From CAWCKS01 sp963763485 (lineage in GTDB: Bacteria > Pseudomonadota > Alphaproteobacteria > Rhizobiales > Xanthobacteraceae): a DNA stretch of 64,000 nucleotides. Every line of letters starts with the position of its first letter. The stretch's first letter is position 1. The position numbers and the translations under genes are program-made. Positions 49,360-59,076 of this stretch are shown here, in pieces. Below the pieces are notes generated by a model. It was not told the origin of the DNA. It saw only the letters and a list, made by a program, of their open reading frames with translations, and did not search any database. The stretch covers positions 186,001 to 250,000 of the forward strand of contig CAVXOW010000004.1 in NCBI GenBank assembly GCA_963763485.1, in the 5' to 3' direction.

Positions 49360-50576
49360 CCGAGATCGTGTCGGACCAAGTCAGTCCAAGGCCACGCGGC
49401 AGCGTTGCCCTGCTCTTCGCAGCACGCGGGCTGCGCGGCTTTGGCGATGGCTTTGCCGTCATCATCCTGCCGGCCTATCTGAGCGCGCTCGGCTACGACC
49501 CGATTGCGGTTGGCATCGTTGCCACCGCCTCGCTGCTCGGCACGGCACTGTTGACTCTCACAGTAGGTGTCATTGCGCCGCGCTTCGACTTGCGCACGCT
49601 TCTGCTGTCGGGTGCGGGCGTGATGGCCGCAACTGGCGTAGCCTTCCCGGCGGCTCGGCACCTCGCGCTGATTGCGATCGTAGCCTTCATCGGCACCATC
49701 AATCCATCGGGAGGTGACCTCGGCATGCTGGTCCCGCTCGAGCACGCGATGCTTGCGCGCGGCGCGAGCGATCAGGAGCGCACCAAAGTGTTTGCGCGCT
49801 ACAGTCTGATCGGTGCGCTGAGTATGGCGGCGGGGTCGCTCGCCGCCTCGATACCAGACTTGCTCGTCGGGGAAGGCTTCACCCGGCTTGGCGCGCTACG
49901 CCTGATGTTCCTTGCCTATGCCGCGCTTGGCATCGCCAGCGCCCTGCTTTATCGCCGCTTGCCGCACGCCCGTGCCGAGGAACGGCATCACGCGCCGCTG
50001 GGCCCGTCGCGGCGAACGGTCTATAAGCTCGCCGCGCTGTTCTCGATCGATGCCTTTGCCGGCGGCTTCATCGCGCAATCTCTGCTCGTGTTGTGGCTGT
50101 TCGACCAGTACGGCCTGTCGCTATCGGCGGCCGCCATCTTCTTCTTCTGGTCGAACACGCTCAGCGCATTCTCTCATCCGGTCGCCGCCAGAATCGCACA
50201 ACGCTGGGGTCTCGTGAACACCATGGTGTTCACCCATATTCCATCCAGCGTATTCCTGATCCTCGCGCCGTTCGCGCCCGACCTTTACGTCGCACTCGGA
50301 CTCCTGCTGCTGCGCTCGGCGCTGTCGCAGATGGACGTGCCGACACGAACCTCCTACGTGATGGCGGTTGTCACCCCGCCCGAGCGGCCCGCAGCCGCCA
50401 GCATCACGGCGACACCGCGCAGCATTGCCTCGTCGATCAGTCCGGCGCTCGCCGGCGTGTTGCTGACGTCAGCTTTCCCAGGTCTGCCGCTGGTGATCTG
50501 CGGCACGCTGAAAATCGCCTACGACATCGCACTGCTGTTCTCGTTCCGGCACGTCAAGCCACCGGAAGAAATTTGA
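49356..50576 (+). CDS. MFS transporter
   Basis: A 406-aa major facilitator with about 12 hydrophobic helices. GTG 49356 overlaps the small upstream frame by four bases. Helix 1-2 includes FAARGLRGFGDGFAVIILPA and the loop after helix 2 carries a degenerate motif A (APRFDLR). The second half has LAALFSIDAFAGGFIAQSLL and the inter-helix loop PVAARIAQRWGLV, similar to drug or sugar exporters. No substrate-specific motif. Convergent with the BacA-like gene. Confidence 0.85.
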   Translation: MTEIVSDQVSPRPRGSVALLFAARGLRGFGDGFAVIILPAYLSALGYDPIAVGIVATASLLGTALLTLTVGVIAPRFDLRTLLLSGAGVMAATGVAFPAARHLALIAIVAFIGTINPSGGDLGMLVPLEHAMLARGASDQERTKVFARYSLIGALSMAAGSLAASIPDLLVGEGFTRLGALRLMFLAYAALGIASALLYRRLPHARAEERHHAPLGPSRRTVYKLAALFSIDAFAGGFIAQSLLVLWLFDQYGLSLSAAAIFFFWSNTLSAFSHPVAARIAQRWGLVNTMVFTHIPSSVFLILAPFAPDLYVALGLLLLRSALSQMDVPTRTSYVMAVVTPPERPAAASITATPRSIASSISPALAGVLLTSAFPGLPLVICGTLKIAYDIALLFSFRHVKPPEEI

Positions 50577-50595
50577 CCCCAACCGCAGGCACCCC

Positions 50596-52596
50596 TCAGG
50601 CAGCGGCGCGTTTCGCGCCGGCGCCGCGCCGCCACGCCCGCAGCAATCGAGTTCCGCCCTTAGGAGGTGCCAGCGCGATGTCGCGCACCAGGCGGGCGCC
50701 GCCTTTGCGTTTTGCCAGAACGATCTTGCGGCTGTGGAACGCTTCGAGCTCGGCGCGGTGGGCCACGCTGACGATGGTCGCACCGGGCAGCTCCTTGATC
50801 AGGATTTCCATCATTTCGTCCTGACTCTTGGCGTCGAGCGCCGAGGTCGCTTCATCGAGCACCACGATATCCGGGTTATGCAGGAATAATCGCGCGAATG
50901 CCAAACGTTGCTTCTCGCCGCCGGACAATGTCTGGTCCCATGGCGCATCCTCCTCGATCTTCTCCTTGAGATGCGCAAGCCCGGCCTTCTCCAGCGCCTC
51001 TCCGATCTGTTCGACGCTCCAGTCGTCGGCCGCGCCGGGATAGGCTGTCGCGCGGCGCAGCGTGCCTGAGGGTACGTAGGGCCGTTGCGGCAGCATGAAC
51101 AGCCGCCGATCCGGGTGAATATCGATGCGACCGCTGCCCCACGGCCAAAGCCCGGCGATCGCCCGTACCAGCGTGCTCTTGCCAGAGCCGGATTCGCCGG
51201 CAACCAGCAATCGCTCGCCCGGTTTCACGACAACCTCGGCCTGATCGACCACGGCAGTGCCATCACCCAGCGTCACGCTCAACTCGGTCAGGCTCAGCAT
51301 CGCGTCGCCTGAGATCTCGCCGCGTTTGATACGGCCGATGCCGTCACCCTGCTCGGCGCGCTCGAGACCATCGATCGACATCATCAGAGACGCGATGCGC
51401 CGTGCGCCCGCGTTCCAGTCGGCGAGCCGCGGGTAGTTGTCCACCAGCCAACCGAAGGCGCTCTGCACGATCGTGAACGCGGACGCGGCCTGCATGACCT
51501 GACCGAGCGTCATGCTGCCGTCGAGAAATTTTGGCGCGCAGAGCAGCACCGGGATCACCGGTGCGATGACGCTTGACGTCTGCGACACAACGGTGGTGCG
51601 CATGTGCTGGCCGCAGAGCCTCGCCCATTCGCGCAGGACATTGCCGAATGTCGTGTTGATGCCTTCGCGCTCCTCCTTCTCGCCCCCCAACAGTGCAATG
51701 CTCTCACCGTTCTCGCGGAGACGGGTCAGCACGTAACGAAATTTCGCCTCGGCCTGATTCTTGGCCTCCGAGGTCTCCACGAAGCGACGCCCGATCATCG
51801 CGATCGAACCGCTTGCGATTGCGGAATAGAACACAGCCGCAATCACCAGGAACCCCGGGATGCTGACGTTGGCGCCGCCGATCGTTAGCGAAAGCGCGCC
51901 ACCGATCGTCCACAACACAACGATGAAAGTTGCGGCCGACAGCAACGCCGACGTAACGCCGGCGACAAAATCGACCGGCGAGTCGGTCGCGATACGCAAG
52001 TCCTCGGCAATCCGATATTCGGGATTCTCGTGATCTCCGCCGACCAGATTGAGCTGATAGTAGCGGCCGTTGGTCAGCCATCGTCCGACCATCGTATTCG
52101 TCAGCCAGGCGCGCCAGCGCCGCTGGATGCCCATCCGCGCGTAGACTTGCGTCACACCGAGCGCCACGTTGCCGAACGCGAGCGGAAAAAACACCGCGCT
52201 CAACCAGAAGACGCTGGCAGCATCGCGCTTTTCGATGGCGTCGAAGATGCCCCGGTTCCAGACATTGATACCGTATTGAACGACGACGGTGGCGACGATC
52301 AGCACGAACAGCCCGATCGTAGCGACCCAGGCCAATCGATCGCCACGCGGACCCCAGTAACCGCGTGCGGCGATCCAGAATCGCGTCAACAGATATTGTC
52401 TGCGCGCCTGTTCCGCCTCTTCCGGCGATAACTCGTCGGTTTCAAGGGCGTCAGGAGGCGGTGGCTCAGGTGAAGGACTCCCCGAGACGCCGGAAGCTTC
52501 AAGAGCTTCCTTGGGGGCATCAGCGGTCTTTTTGGCCCCCGCGCGTTCTCCGCTTGCACGGTTGGTCTTGGTACTCTTGGCTTTCGGCATGGACAT
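50596..52596 (-). CDS. BacA/SbmA-like ABC transporter with fused ATPase
   Basis: 666 aa. A disordered N-terminus of about 70 residues precedes an ABC_membrane_2 domain (RFWIAARGYWGPRGDRLAWV, VVQYGINVWNRGIFDAIEKR, RWRAWLTNTMVGRWLTNGRY, HENPEYRIAEDLRIATDSPV) and a nucleotide-binding domain: Walker A VAGESGSGKSTLVRA, signature LSGGEKQRLAFARL, Walker B IVVLDEATSALDA. This architecture is the Rv1819c/BacA-related group, which imports peptides, cobalamin or other hydrophilic molecules and matters for symbiosis in rhizobia. Start ATG 52596 or 52590. Intact, monocistronic. Confidence 0.9.
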   Translation of the reverse strand: MSMPKAKSTKTNRASGERAGAKKTADAPKEALEASGVSGSPSPEPPPPDALETDELSPEEAEQARRQYLLTRFWIAARGYWGPRGDRLAWVATIGLFVLIVATVVVQYGINVWNRGIFDAIEKRDAASVFWLSAVFFPLAFGNVALGVTQVYARMGIQRRWRAWLTNTMVGRWLTNGRYYQLNLVGGDHENPEYRIAEDLRIATDSPVDFVAGVTSALLSAATFIVVLWTIGGALSLTIGGANVSIPGFLVIAAVFYSAIASGSIAMIGRRFVETSEAKNQAEAKFRYVLTRLRENGESIALLGGEKEEREGINTTFGNVLREWARLCGQHMRTTVVSQTSSVIAPVIPVLLCAPKFLDGSMTLGQVMQAASAFTIVQSAFGWLVDNYPRLADWNAGARRIASLMMSIDGLERAEQGDGIGRIKRGEISGDAMLSLTELSVTLGDGTAVVDQAEVVVKPGERLLVAGESGSGKSTLVRAIAGLWPWGSGRIDIHPDRRLFMLPQRPYVPSGTLRRATAYPGAADDWSVEQIGEALEKAGLAHLKEKIEEDAPWDQTLSGGEKQRLAFARLFLHNPDIVVLDEATSALDAKSQDEMMEILIKELPGATIVSVAHRAELEAFHSRKIVLAKRKGGARLVRDIALAPPKGGTRLLRAWRRGAGAKRAAA

Positions 52597-52650
52597 ATAA
52601 CGGCTGATAAATCAACCAGTTCCATCCGGCTCCGCAAGCTGAACAGCAGC

Positions 52651-52935
52651 TCAGACGAGTCGCGCCTGCCGGAGCAGGCGGCGCACCGCGTCCGTCGCCG
52701 GCCGCACCATGACCGCGCTCTCGGAGGCGGCGTCCAGCGCCGCACAGGCTGCCTTGTGCAGCCGATAAAACTGCATCCATTCGATGAAGCGGTAGTCGGA
52801 CAGAAAGCGCGAGGCCTCGCCAACGGTCTGAATCGTTAGCGGCTCGCCGTCGACCCTGATTCGAAAGATCGCATGCAGCCGCGTCTCGGAGCGCACGGGA
52901 TCACGCATCGCGCGAACAACTTGTTCCAAACCCAA
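52651..52935 (-). CDS. hypothetical protein, 94 aa
   Basis: ATG 52935 (MGLEQVVRAMRDPVRSETRL), or MRDP at 52908. Sequence RIRVDGEPLTIQTVGEASRF then LSDYRFIEWMQFYRLHKAAC is reminiscent of small conserved Rhizobiales proteins. Cytosolic, mixed alpha/beta, one Cys. It lies 55 bases upstream of the BacA-like gene on the same strand. Function unknown. Confidence 0.6.
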   Translation of the reverse strand: MGLEQVVRAMRDPVRSETRLHAIFRIRVDGEPLTIQTVGEASRFLSDYRFIEWMQFYRLHKAACAALDAASESAVMVRPATDAVRRLLRQARLV

Positions 52936-53105
52936 CCCTTGTGCGGAATGGGACTACGCATCGAACCACAACCTTCGAGAAATGCCCCGCCCCTATAGGA
53001 CTCTCAGATTTTCAGATTCGCAAGCGTCGCTGCTCGGATAGCTGCGCTCTTCCCGGGGTCGGCGTGGAACGAAGGCTTATTGTGCGCTGGGGGGCGGCGA
53101 GCGTC

Positions 53106-54902
53106 TTAAGAACACGCCAGACGCGCACCGCTCGGACAGAGCTTCAGCGCACTGGACAACGAGAACAGGAAGCGCGGGCTGCGGTCGTCGTTGGTCGGCG
53201 ACCGGTAGGTCAGCGGAACGGCGACGCCGACACCAGCTTGCAGGTCGCCCGCAAGGTTGACACGCATGCCGCCGCCCGCGGAGGTGAGCGAAAGCCCGTC
53301 CAGCATTGCGGTGTCGTTGTTCCAGACCACTCCGCTCTCGAGGAAGCCGTACAGTTCGTAGCTCTTGAAGAACGGGCCGTTCAAAGGCTGCTCAAAGCGC
53401 AGTTCAAGCGAACCAGCCAAGCCGTTGTCGCCACTGACTTCCGCGCTGTCGTAGGCCCGCCCGAAAGAAGCGCCGCCCAGATAGAACTGCTGCGACAGTA
53501 GCAGCGGCTGAGCGGCAAACTGGCCGGCCGCGGCAAACTTCATCGACCACGCCTCGGCCAGCGGCTGATAGCGCGTCGCCCAGAAGCCGAACACCGAGAA
53601 TTCACCGGAGGCGCCGTCCCGCGACAAGAGGTCGTCGCCGACTCCCGAGGCGCCGAAGATACCAAGTCCCTGCCTGGCCATTACGGTGAGGTAGTTGGTA
53701 CCGCCAAGCGGATCCTGCAGGCGGTAATCCGCCATCAGCGCGAGCGTACGGACGTGATCGTTATAGATCGGACCGAACATGTCGCCTTCGGACACATCGA
53801 TGAAGCCGAACGTCGCCGACAGGGTCAGCGTTGAGCGTTGCGACTGCCAGGGCACGAAGCTGCCACGTATCTCGAATGACTGGGTCCGCGTCTCGTCGTC
53901 AGAAAGCCGTCGGATGTCACCTGGACGAACCTCGCTCAGAATCGCGCTCGCGCCAACACGGACCCCGTCGGCGCCAACGGGCGCGTCATATGCCAGACGG
54001 CCAAACCCAAGCTCGCGAGGTTCGGTTGGCACGGTCGAGTAATTTGCAGTCAGCACATCACCGGGCAGAAACGTCGAATTCAGCGCGAGAGTCGCGTAAC
54101 TTTGCCAGGGCCCGACGGATGCTGACCCGAGATTGTCCGTTGCCACTGTCATGAAAACGCGCCACGCGTTCAGGCGCACGATCAAACGGAACTTGCCGGT
54201 CGCGGATCCGATCTCCTCGATTGCGCTGTCCTCGATCCGCACTCCAGGCAGGTTGTTGACCAACATCATCTCGCGCTCGAGGACGGCAAGGCGCGAAGGG
54301 TGCTCCTGCAGCACATCGTCAAAATAAGCGCGAATTCCGAAGCGTTCGACGTCGTTACCCTCCAGCACCAACTGGGAAATGGCACCCTCAATGACCTTGA
54401 TGTGGACGCGGCCATTGCGGATGTCCTGCGGCGGCACGATCGCGCGGCTGAGATGGTAACCAGCGTCGCGGTAGAGATCGCCGATCCTGATTGCGATATC
54501 GGCGAGCACAGCCACCGGCACCCGCTTGCCGAGATAAGGCTGGTAGACACTCGCGATCGCGTCAGGTGGGATTGCGTGCGCGCCGGTCACGATCACCTGC
54601 CGCAACTCAAACTGCGGCCCGCGGGTCGCCACTGTGCGCTCGCTCTGTTCAAGTTGCGGCAATCTGATCGGCGGCCGTGAGGCCGGCGCCGGCGGCTGCT
54701 GGGTCTCGAGCCGCCGTTCGATCTGCCTGGGGTCATAGGCTGGCGGCGAAACCTGTTGCGCTGCCGCCGGCACGCTCAGCGACAGAGCAGCGAGCGCGAA
54801 AAACTCGAGTATCCAGAGGCAGCCGACAACCGCCACGCCCCGGAGTGAGCCGACGCGCGCCCCTACAGGCCTACCGACCTTGCCAAACGCGTGCAGCGAC
54901 AT
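53106..54902 (-). CDS. TpsB outer-membrane transporter (ShlB/FhaC/HecB family)
   Basis: A two-partner-secretion pore that exports a TpsA exoprotein. 598 aa from ATG 54902 (MSLHAFGKVG). Signal region near WILEFFALAALSLSVPAAAQ; Pro-rich linker; POTRA domains (FELRQVIVTGAHAIPPDAIA, GYHLSRAIVPPQDIRNGRVH, IKVIEGAISQLVLEG) at about 110-250; then a 16-strand barrel with repeated aromatic-ended strands and a conserved loop in FYLGGASFGRAYDSAEVSGD. No TpsA is in the window. It is divergent from the FecR gene with a 130-base shared promoter region. Intact. Confidence 0.9.
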   Translation of the reverse strand: MSLHAFGKVGRPVGARVGSLRGVAVVGCLWILEFFALAALSLSVPAAAQQVSPPAYDPRQIERRLETQQPPAPASRPPIRLPQLEQSERTVATRGPQFELRQVIVTGAHAIPPDAIASVYQPYLGKRVPVAVLADIAIRIGDLYRDAGYHLSRAIVPPQDIRNGRVHIKVIEGAISQLVLEGNDVERFGIRAYFDDVLQEHPSRLAVLEREMMLVNNLPGVRIEDSAIEEIGSATGKFRLIVRLNAWRVFMTVATDNLGSASVGPWQSYATLALNSTFLPGDVLTANYSTVPTEPRELGFGRLAYDAPVGADGVRVGASAILSEVRPGDIRRLSDDETRTQSFEIRGSFVPWQSQRSTLTLSATFGFIDVSEGDMFGPIYNDHVRTLALMADYRLQDPLGGTNYLTVMARQGLGIFGASGVGDDLLSRDGASGEFSVFGFWATRYQPLAEAWSMKFAAAGQFAAQPLLLSQQFYLGGASFGRAYDSAEVSGDNGLAGSLELRFEQPLNGPFFKSYELYGFLESGVVWNNDTAMLDGLSLTSAGGGMRVNLAGDLQAGVGVAVPLTYRSPTNDDRSPRFLFSLSSALKLCPSGARLACS

Positions 54903-54989
54903 GCGTTTTTCTAGGATCAGTATGGTCAATGAATAGTTAAAGCTGACCTGGGTACGGTTCCCACCCGCTAATTCAATCTTGAGTTATTT

Positions 54990-55015
54990 GGCCCAAACTC
55001 GGCCCAAACGAGTTT
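54990..55015. promoter_or_regulatory. operator-like repeats in the TpsB/FecR divergent region
   Basis: Tandem ggcccaaac copies at 54990-54998 and 55001-55009 (11-bp pitch) overlap a 7-bp inverted repeat aaactcg/cgagttt (54995-55001 and 55009-55015). This lies 17-42 bases before GTG 55032. Candidate regulator site controlling both genes. Confidence 0.5.
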
Positions 55016-55031
55016 TGAGCAGGAGTTTTGC

Positions 55032-56252
55032 GTGTTTGCCATCAAGCCGATTGTGCGCATTTTCGCGCTTGGAATTGCCGCCTACGGCTTCGCCGCCGTT
55101 GCCGCCGAAAACAATTCGCAGGCGCCTTCGCAGCAGCCATCTCAACAGACCTGGCACGTCAGCCGCTTCTCCGGCGATGTCTGGCTCGTTGCGCCGGGTG
55201 TGCAGCAAGCCTCGCTCAGTCAGGAGGCCGCGCTCAACCCTGGTGACACCATCCGGACCGGCCCTAACGGACGCGTACTGCTGACCCGCGGCGCAGAGTC
55301 GATGATGATCGCGCCGAATTCGTTCGTGGGGCTCCCCGCTGAACCAAAACCAGGCCTGTCGACGACCATCATGCAACGGGCCGGTAGCGTGTTGCTCGAC
55401 GTCGAGAAGCGTAATGTCCAGCATTTCGCGGTCGAGACACCCTATCTGGCAGCCGTCGTGAAGGGTACGCAGTTCCGCGTCACCGTCACTGCCTCCGGCG
55501 CCGATGTTGCGGTCTCGCGCGGCCAAGTCGAGGTCGCGGATTTCAAGTCTGGCCAAATCGCCCAGGTGTTGCCGGGACAGATGGCGAAGGTCTTTGCCAC
55601 CGGCCAGGCTGGTCTGTCGCTCAGCGGGTCCGGCACCTTCCTGCCCATCGAGCACGCACAGCCGCGAGCGCCCTCAGTTGAGAAGGTCGTCGTGCCACGA
55701 GCAGGTTTCACCGCGCCGCACGCGACTGACGGCGTACATGTGATAAACTTGAACGGGCACGGCAACTCCAACCCAAGCGGGCACGCGCTTGCGAAGCAGG
55801 ATGGCAGTTCTCGCGGCGCGATCCGCGTCTCAACCGCGCTCGGCGAGGTCAAGCTGAACTTCAGCAAGGTTACCCACGGCATGGCGCACGGCGTCGGACC
55901 TTCGTCGGTTACGCACCGTACCGAAGGCAACAAGGACACGGTTTGGAATTCCAATGCGAGCACGGCGAATGCGAGTAGTTCGGCCGGCAACAGCGCCACC
56001 GTGACCGCCGTCACAACGGTCACATCCGCGCCGGCGGCAGCCGCTGTCGCCTCCAGCAACAACGGCGGCACCAATGCTTTCAACCAGACGTCCGCGAGCA
56101 GCAATCAGGGCGGCGGCAACGGAAATGGAAACGCTAACGGTAACAACAAGGCCAACGGCAACGGCAATCAAGCCAGCAACAACGGCAATGGAAACGGCAA
56201 TGGCAATGGCAATGGCAATGGCAATGGAAACGGCCACAGCCACAAGCCGTAG
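55032..56252 (+). CDS. FecR domain exported protein with Asn-Gly-rich tail
   Basis: 406 aa. GTG 55032 after aggag. Signal peptide to about residue 26 (FALGIAAYGFAAVAA). The FecR domain covers about 45-180: WHVSRFSGDVWLVAPG, LNPGDTIRTGPNGRVLLTRG, AESMMIAPNSFVGLP, VETPYLAAVVKGTQFRVTVT. A linker leads to a tail of Asn-Gly and Lys repeats (NGNGNGNGNGNGNG near the end). Stand-alone FecR proteins next to CHASE2 and TpsB genes are typical of surface adhesion modules; no FecI-type sigma or TonB receptor accompanies it, so it is not an iron-sensing anti-sigma. Confidence 0.85.
   Translation: MFAIKPIVRIFALGIAAYGFAAVAAENNSQAPSQQPSQQTWHVSRFSGDVWLVAPGVQQASLSQEAALNPGDTIRTGPNGRVLLTRGAESMMIAPNSFVGLPAEPKPGLSTTIMQRAGSVLLDVEKRNVQHFAVETPYLAAVVKGTQFRVTVTASGADVAVSRGQVEVADFKSGQIAQVLPGQMAKVFATGQAGLSLSGSGTFLPIEHAQPRAPSVEKVVVPRAGFTAPHATDGVHVINLNGHGNSNPSGHALAKQDGSSRGAIRVSTALGEVKLNFSKVTHGMAHGVGPSSVTHRTEGNKDTVWNSNASTANASSSAGNSATVTAVTTVTSAPAAAAVASSNNGGTNAFNQTSASSNQGGGNGNGNANGNNKANGNGNQASNNGNGNGNGNGNGNGNGNGHSHKP
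56181..56232 (+). repeat. hexamer-based aatggc repeat coding Asn-Gly tail
   Basis: Near-perfect tandem aatggc/aacggc units within the FecR gene; unit length is a multiple of three so copy changes keep frame. Confidence 0.85.
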
Positions 56253-56322
56253 CCCAACGGCGGCAAGGCCGATACGACGGGTGCAGCCCTGATCGGGCTG
56301 TTTGCACGGGGCAGATGGGGAC

Positions 56323-59073
56323 GTGAAACAGCTTCGACTGCATATCTTCGTTGCGTGCGCACTCGCGGTCGTGCTCGTGGGCGTGGCACCGCACGGCCTG
56401 CAACACGTGCTAAGCGACTGGCGTTTCAAGGCGATCGAGCGGGAAGCGACTGGCGACGTGGTTGTGGTCGCGATCGACCCGCAATCAATCGCGCGCATCG
56501 GCGTCTGGCCGTGGCCTCGAAGTCGTCACGCGCAACTCCTCGCAAGATTGCAGTCAGCCGGGGTCAGCGAGATCGCGCTCGATATCGATTTCAGCACGCC
56601 TTCGGACCCTGACCAGGACAACGCGCTGGCCAAGGCGCTCGGCGAGGCCGGGGGATCAGTGATCCTCCCCGCGTTCCAACAAACCGTTCACGACGCCACA
56701 GGCACGGCCTCGCTCTTCGTCAATCGTCCGCTCCCCCTGTTCGCCGAGCGCTCCTGGTCGGCTCTGGTAAATGTCGACGTCGAACCGGACGGATTGGTGC
56801 GGCGCTATCCGTTCGGCGAGGACTCCTCGGGTCAATTCGTGCCGGCGATGGCGGCGATGCTGGCTGGCCGCGACGAGCAAGACGCTCCGCCATTCCTGAT
56901 CGACTTCGGCATTCGAGATACGTCGATTCCGGTGGTGTCGTATGTCGACGTGTTGAATGGCGATCCAAATACGCTTCGCCAATTGAAGGACCGGAAGGTC
57001 ATCGTCGGCGGCACCGCACTCGAACTCGGCGATCGTTTCAGCGTGCCGAACGGCCACTCGGTGTCGGGACCAGTCCTGCAAGCGCTGGCCGCCGAGTCGA
57101 TGCTGCAGAACCGGGCGCTGCGCGCAAATTCACCATGGTTGACGCTGTTGGGCCTGCTCGGCATCGGCGCCCTCGCCACGGCGCTGTTACGGAATTGCTC
57201 GATGGCGCGATCTGCCGCGGTACTTGCCGCAACAGCCGTTGCAGTCGAATTGACTGCACTGGCGCTCCAGCAAAAGACGCCAGTGGTCCTCGATACATTG
57301 CCGCTTCACGCGGCCATCGCAAGCTATTTGCTGGCGATCGCATTGCAGGAGATCGATCTGCGCGGACTACTCACGCGCGCCGCCGAACGCCGCTTCCGCA
57401 ATATCGCGATGGCGATCGGTGATGGCCTCGTTTGTGTAGACCGAAACGGCCGCATCACGGTGTGGAATCCGGCCGCAGCGAGCATCTTTGGGTATCCCAA
57501 TGAAGAGGCGATCGACCGACCGTTTGACGATTTGCTCACGCAACCTAGCAGATCGTCCCTGACCAGGGATGTCGCCGCGCTGACGGGAGCGACCGTTGAA
57601 CTTCAAGGACGGCGCAAGGGCGGCGAGGTCTTCCCGCTCGAAGCCTGCTTCTCGTCCTGGTGCGGCGCCGAAGGTGCACAGGTCGGCGTCGTCCTGCGTG
57701 ACATCTCGGTGCGCAAGCGCGAGGCCGAGCGTATCAAGTATCTCGCAGAGCACGATAGCCTTACCGGCCTGCCGAACCGCGATACGCTTCGCGCCTATCT
57801 GACCCGGGTATTGTCGCGATCAAGCGAGGACGGCACCGCAGGTGCAATCGGCCTGCTGACGCTCTCGATCGACAATTTTGAACGCCTCGACGCCATGCTC
57901 GGCAACGATAGCGGCGACGCGCTGCTGCGCGCCTTCGCCGACCGGCTGCTTGCGATCGATAACACGGTCGGGTTAGTGGCCCGGCTCGACGGTAGCGAGT
58001 TCGCTGTAGCTATCGCCGACGCCGACGCCGCCCGCGTCGGAGCGCTTGCCGACCGGCTCGTTGCAGCCTTTGGTGCCGAGCCGCTGCCCGCCGGCGCAAG
58101 CAAGCATCACGTCAAGGTCAGTATCGGTGCGGCAATCGCCCCTGCCCGAGATTGCTCCGTGGACCAGATGCTTGGCGATAGCCTCCTTGCCCTGCATCGC
58201 GCCAAATCGACCATTCATGCAAACCAAAGCCACGTGCTATTCGCGCCGTCGATCCGCAACGAGATCGAGGCGCGGGCAGCGCTCGAGCTGGAGTTGGTCA
58301 GCGCACTCGCCAATGACGAGTTCGAGCTATTCTATCAGCCGCAGGTAAAGCTCCGTGATCGGACCGTCGTCGGCGCCGAAGCGCTGATCCGCTGGCGCCA
58401 TCCAAGGCGCGGTCTGGTGCCGCCTGGACAATTCATGCCGGTCGCGAATGCATCATCAATCGCAAACCAGCTTTCCGAATGGGTGCTGCGCACCGCGTGC
58501 AAGCAGGCGCGCCGTTGGGAACGCGCCGGCTTCCCCTTGCGCATCGCGGTCAACCTCTCACCATCGCAGTTCGACGTCGGCGATCTAGCCGCGTCTGTTG
58601 ACGAGGCGTTGCGCGAAAGCAACCTCACGGCCGACCTGCTCGAGCTCGAAGTGACCGAAAACATCTTCCTCGACAGCACGTCCAACGTGCTGAATACGCT
58701 CGACCGGATACGGAGCCTCGGGGTGCGTGTCGTGTTCGATGATTTCGGCACAGGCTATGCGAGCCTCGCCTACCTGAAGAAATTTCCGCTCGACGGACTG
58801 AAGATCGATCGTTCGTTCGTCATGGAGCTGGTGCGGAATGCAGACGACGCTGCGATCGTCGAATCGACAATCAGCCTGAGCAAGAAGCTCAAGCTCGCCG
58901 TGATTGCTGAAGGGATCGAGGATCGCGCGACCGCCGAGCTGCTGGTCGCGATGGGGTGCGAGGAAGGCCAAGGCTATCACTTCGGCAAGCCGATGCCGGC
59001 GAACGAATTCGCCACGGCGTTCCTGACCGGGGAGCCGCGTAATCAGGGGCGGCTGCGGATCACCGCGGCGTGA
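56323..59073 (+). CDS. CHASE2-PAS-GGDEF-EAL cyclic di-GMP enzyme
   Basis: 916 aa from GTG 56323 (TTG 56302 is an alternative). N-terminal anchor helix, CHASE2 extracellular domain (DWRFKAIEREATGDVVVVAI, RIGVWPWPRSRHAQLLARL, EIALDIDFSTPSDPDQDNAL), three membrane helices (about 270-340), PAS (MAIGDGLVCVDRNGRITVWN), GGDEF and EAL domains. The GGDEF motif is degenerate, DGSEF at 556-560, so it is probably not a cyclase. EAL is intact: E686 in GAEALIRW, Asn in AVNLSPSQ, DDFGTGYASL, and GYHFGKP. Expected role: membrane-sensing c-di-GMP phosphodiesterase for adhesion. It follows FecR by 70 bases. Confidence 0.9.
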   Translation: MKQLRLHIFVACALAVVLVGVAPHGLQHVLSDWRFKAIEREATGDVVVVAIDPQSIARIGVWPWPRSRHAQLLARLQSAGVSEIALDIDFSTPSDPDQDNALAKALGEAGGSVILPAFQQTVHDATGTASLFVNRPLPLFAERSWSALVNVDVEPDGLVRRYPFGEDSSGQFVPAMAAMLAGRDEQDAPPFLIDFGIRDTSIPVVSYVDVLNGDPNTLRQLKDRKVIVGGTALELGDRFSVPNGHSVSGPVLQALAAESMLQNRALRANSPWLTLLGLLGIGALATALLRNCSMARSAAVLAATAVAVELTALALQQKTPVVLDTLPLHAAIASYLLAIALQEIDLRGLLTRAAERRFRNIAMAIGDGLVCVDRNGRITVWNPAAASIFGYPNEEAIDRPFDDLLTQPSRSSLTRDVAALTGATVELQGRRKGGEVFPLEACFSSWCGAEGAQVGVVLRDISVRKREAERIKYLAEHDSLTGLPNRDTLRAYLTRVLSRSSEDGTAGAIGLLTLSIDNFERLDAMLGNDSGDALLRAFADRLLAIDNTVGLVARLDGSEFAVAIADADAARVGALADRLVAAFGAEPLPAGASKHHVKVSIGAAIAPARDCSVDQMLGDSLLALHRAKSTIHANQSHVLFAPSIRNEIEARAALELELVSALANDEFELFYQPQVKLRDRTVVGAEALIRWRHPRRGLVPPGQFMPVANASSIANQLSEWVLRTACKQARRWERAGFPLRIAVNLSPSQFDVGDLAASVDEALRESNLTADLLELEVTENIFLDSTSNVLNTLDRIRSLGVRVVFDDFGTGYASLAYLKKFPLDGLKIDRSFVMELVRNADDAAIVESTISLSKKLKLAVIAEGIEDRATAELLVAMGCEEGQGYHFGKPMPANEFATAFLTGEPRNQGRLRITAA

Positions 59074-59076
59074 GCC

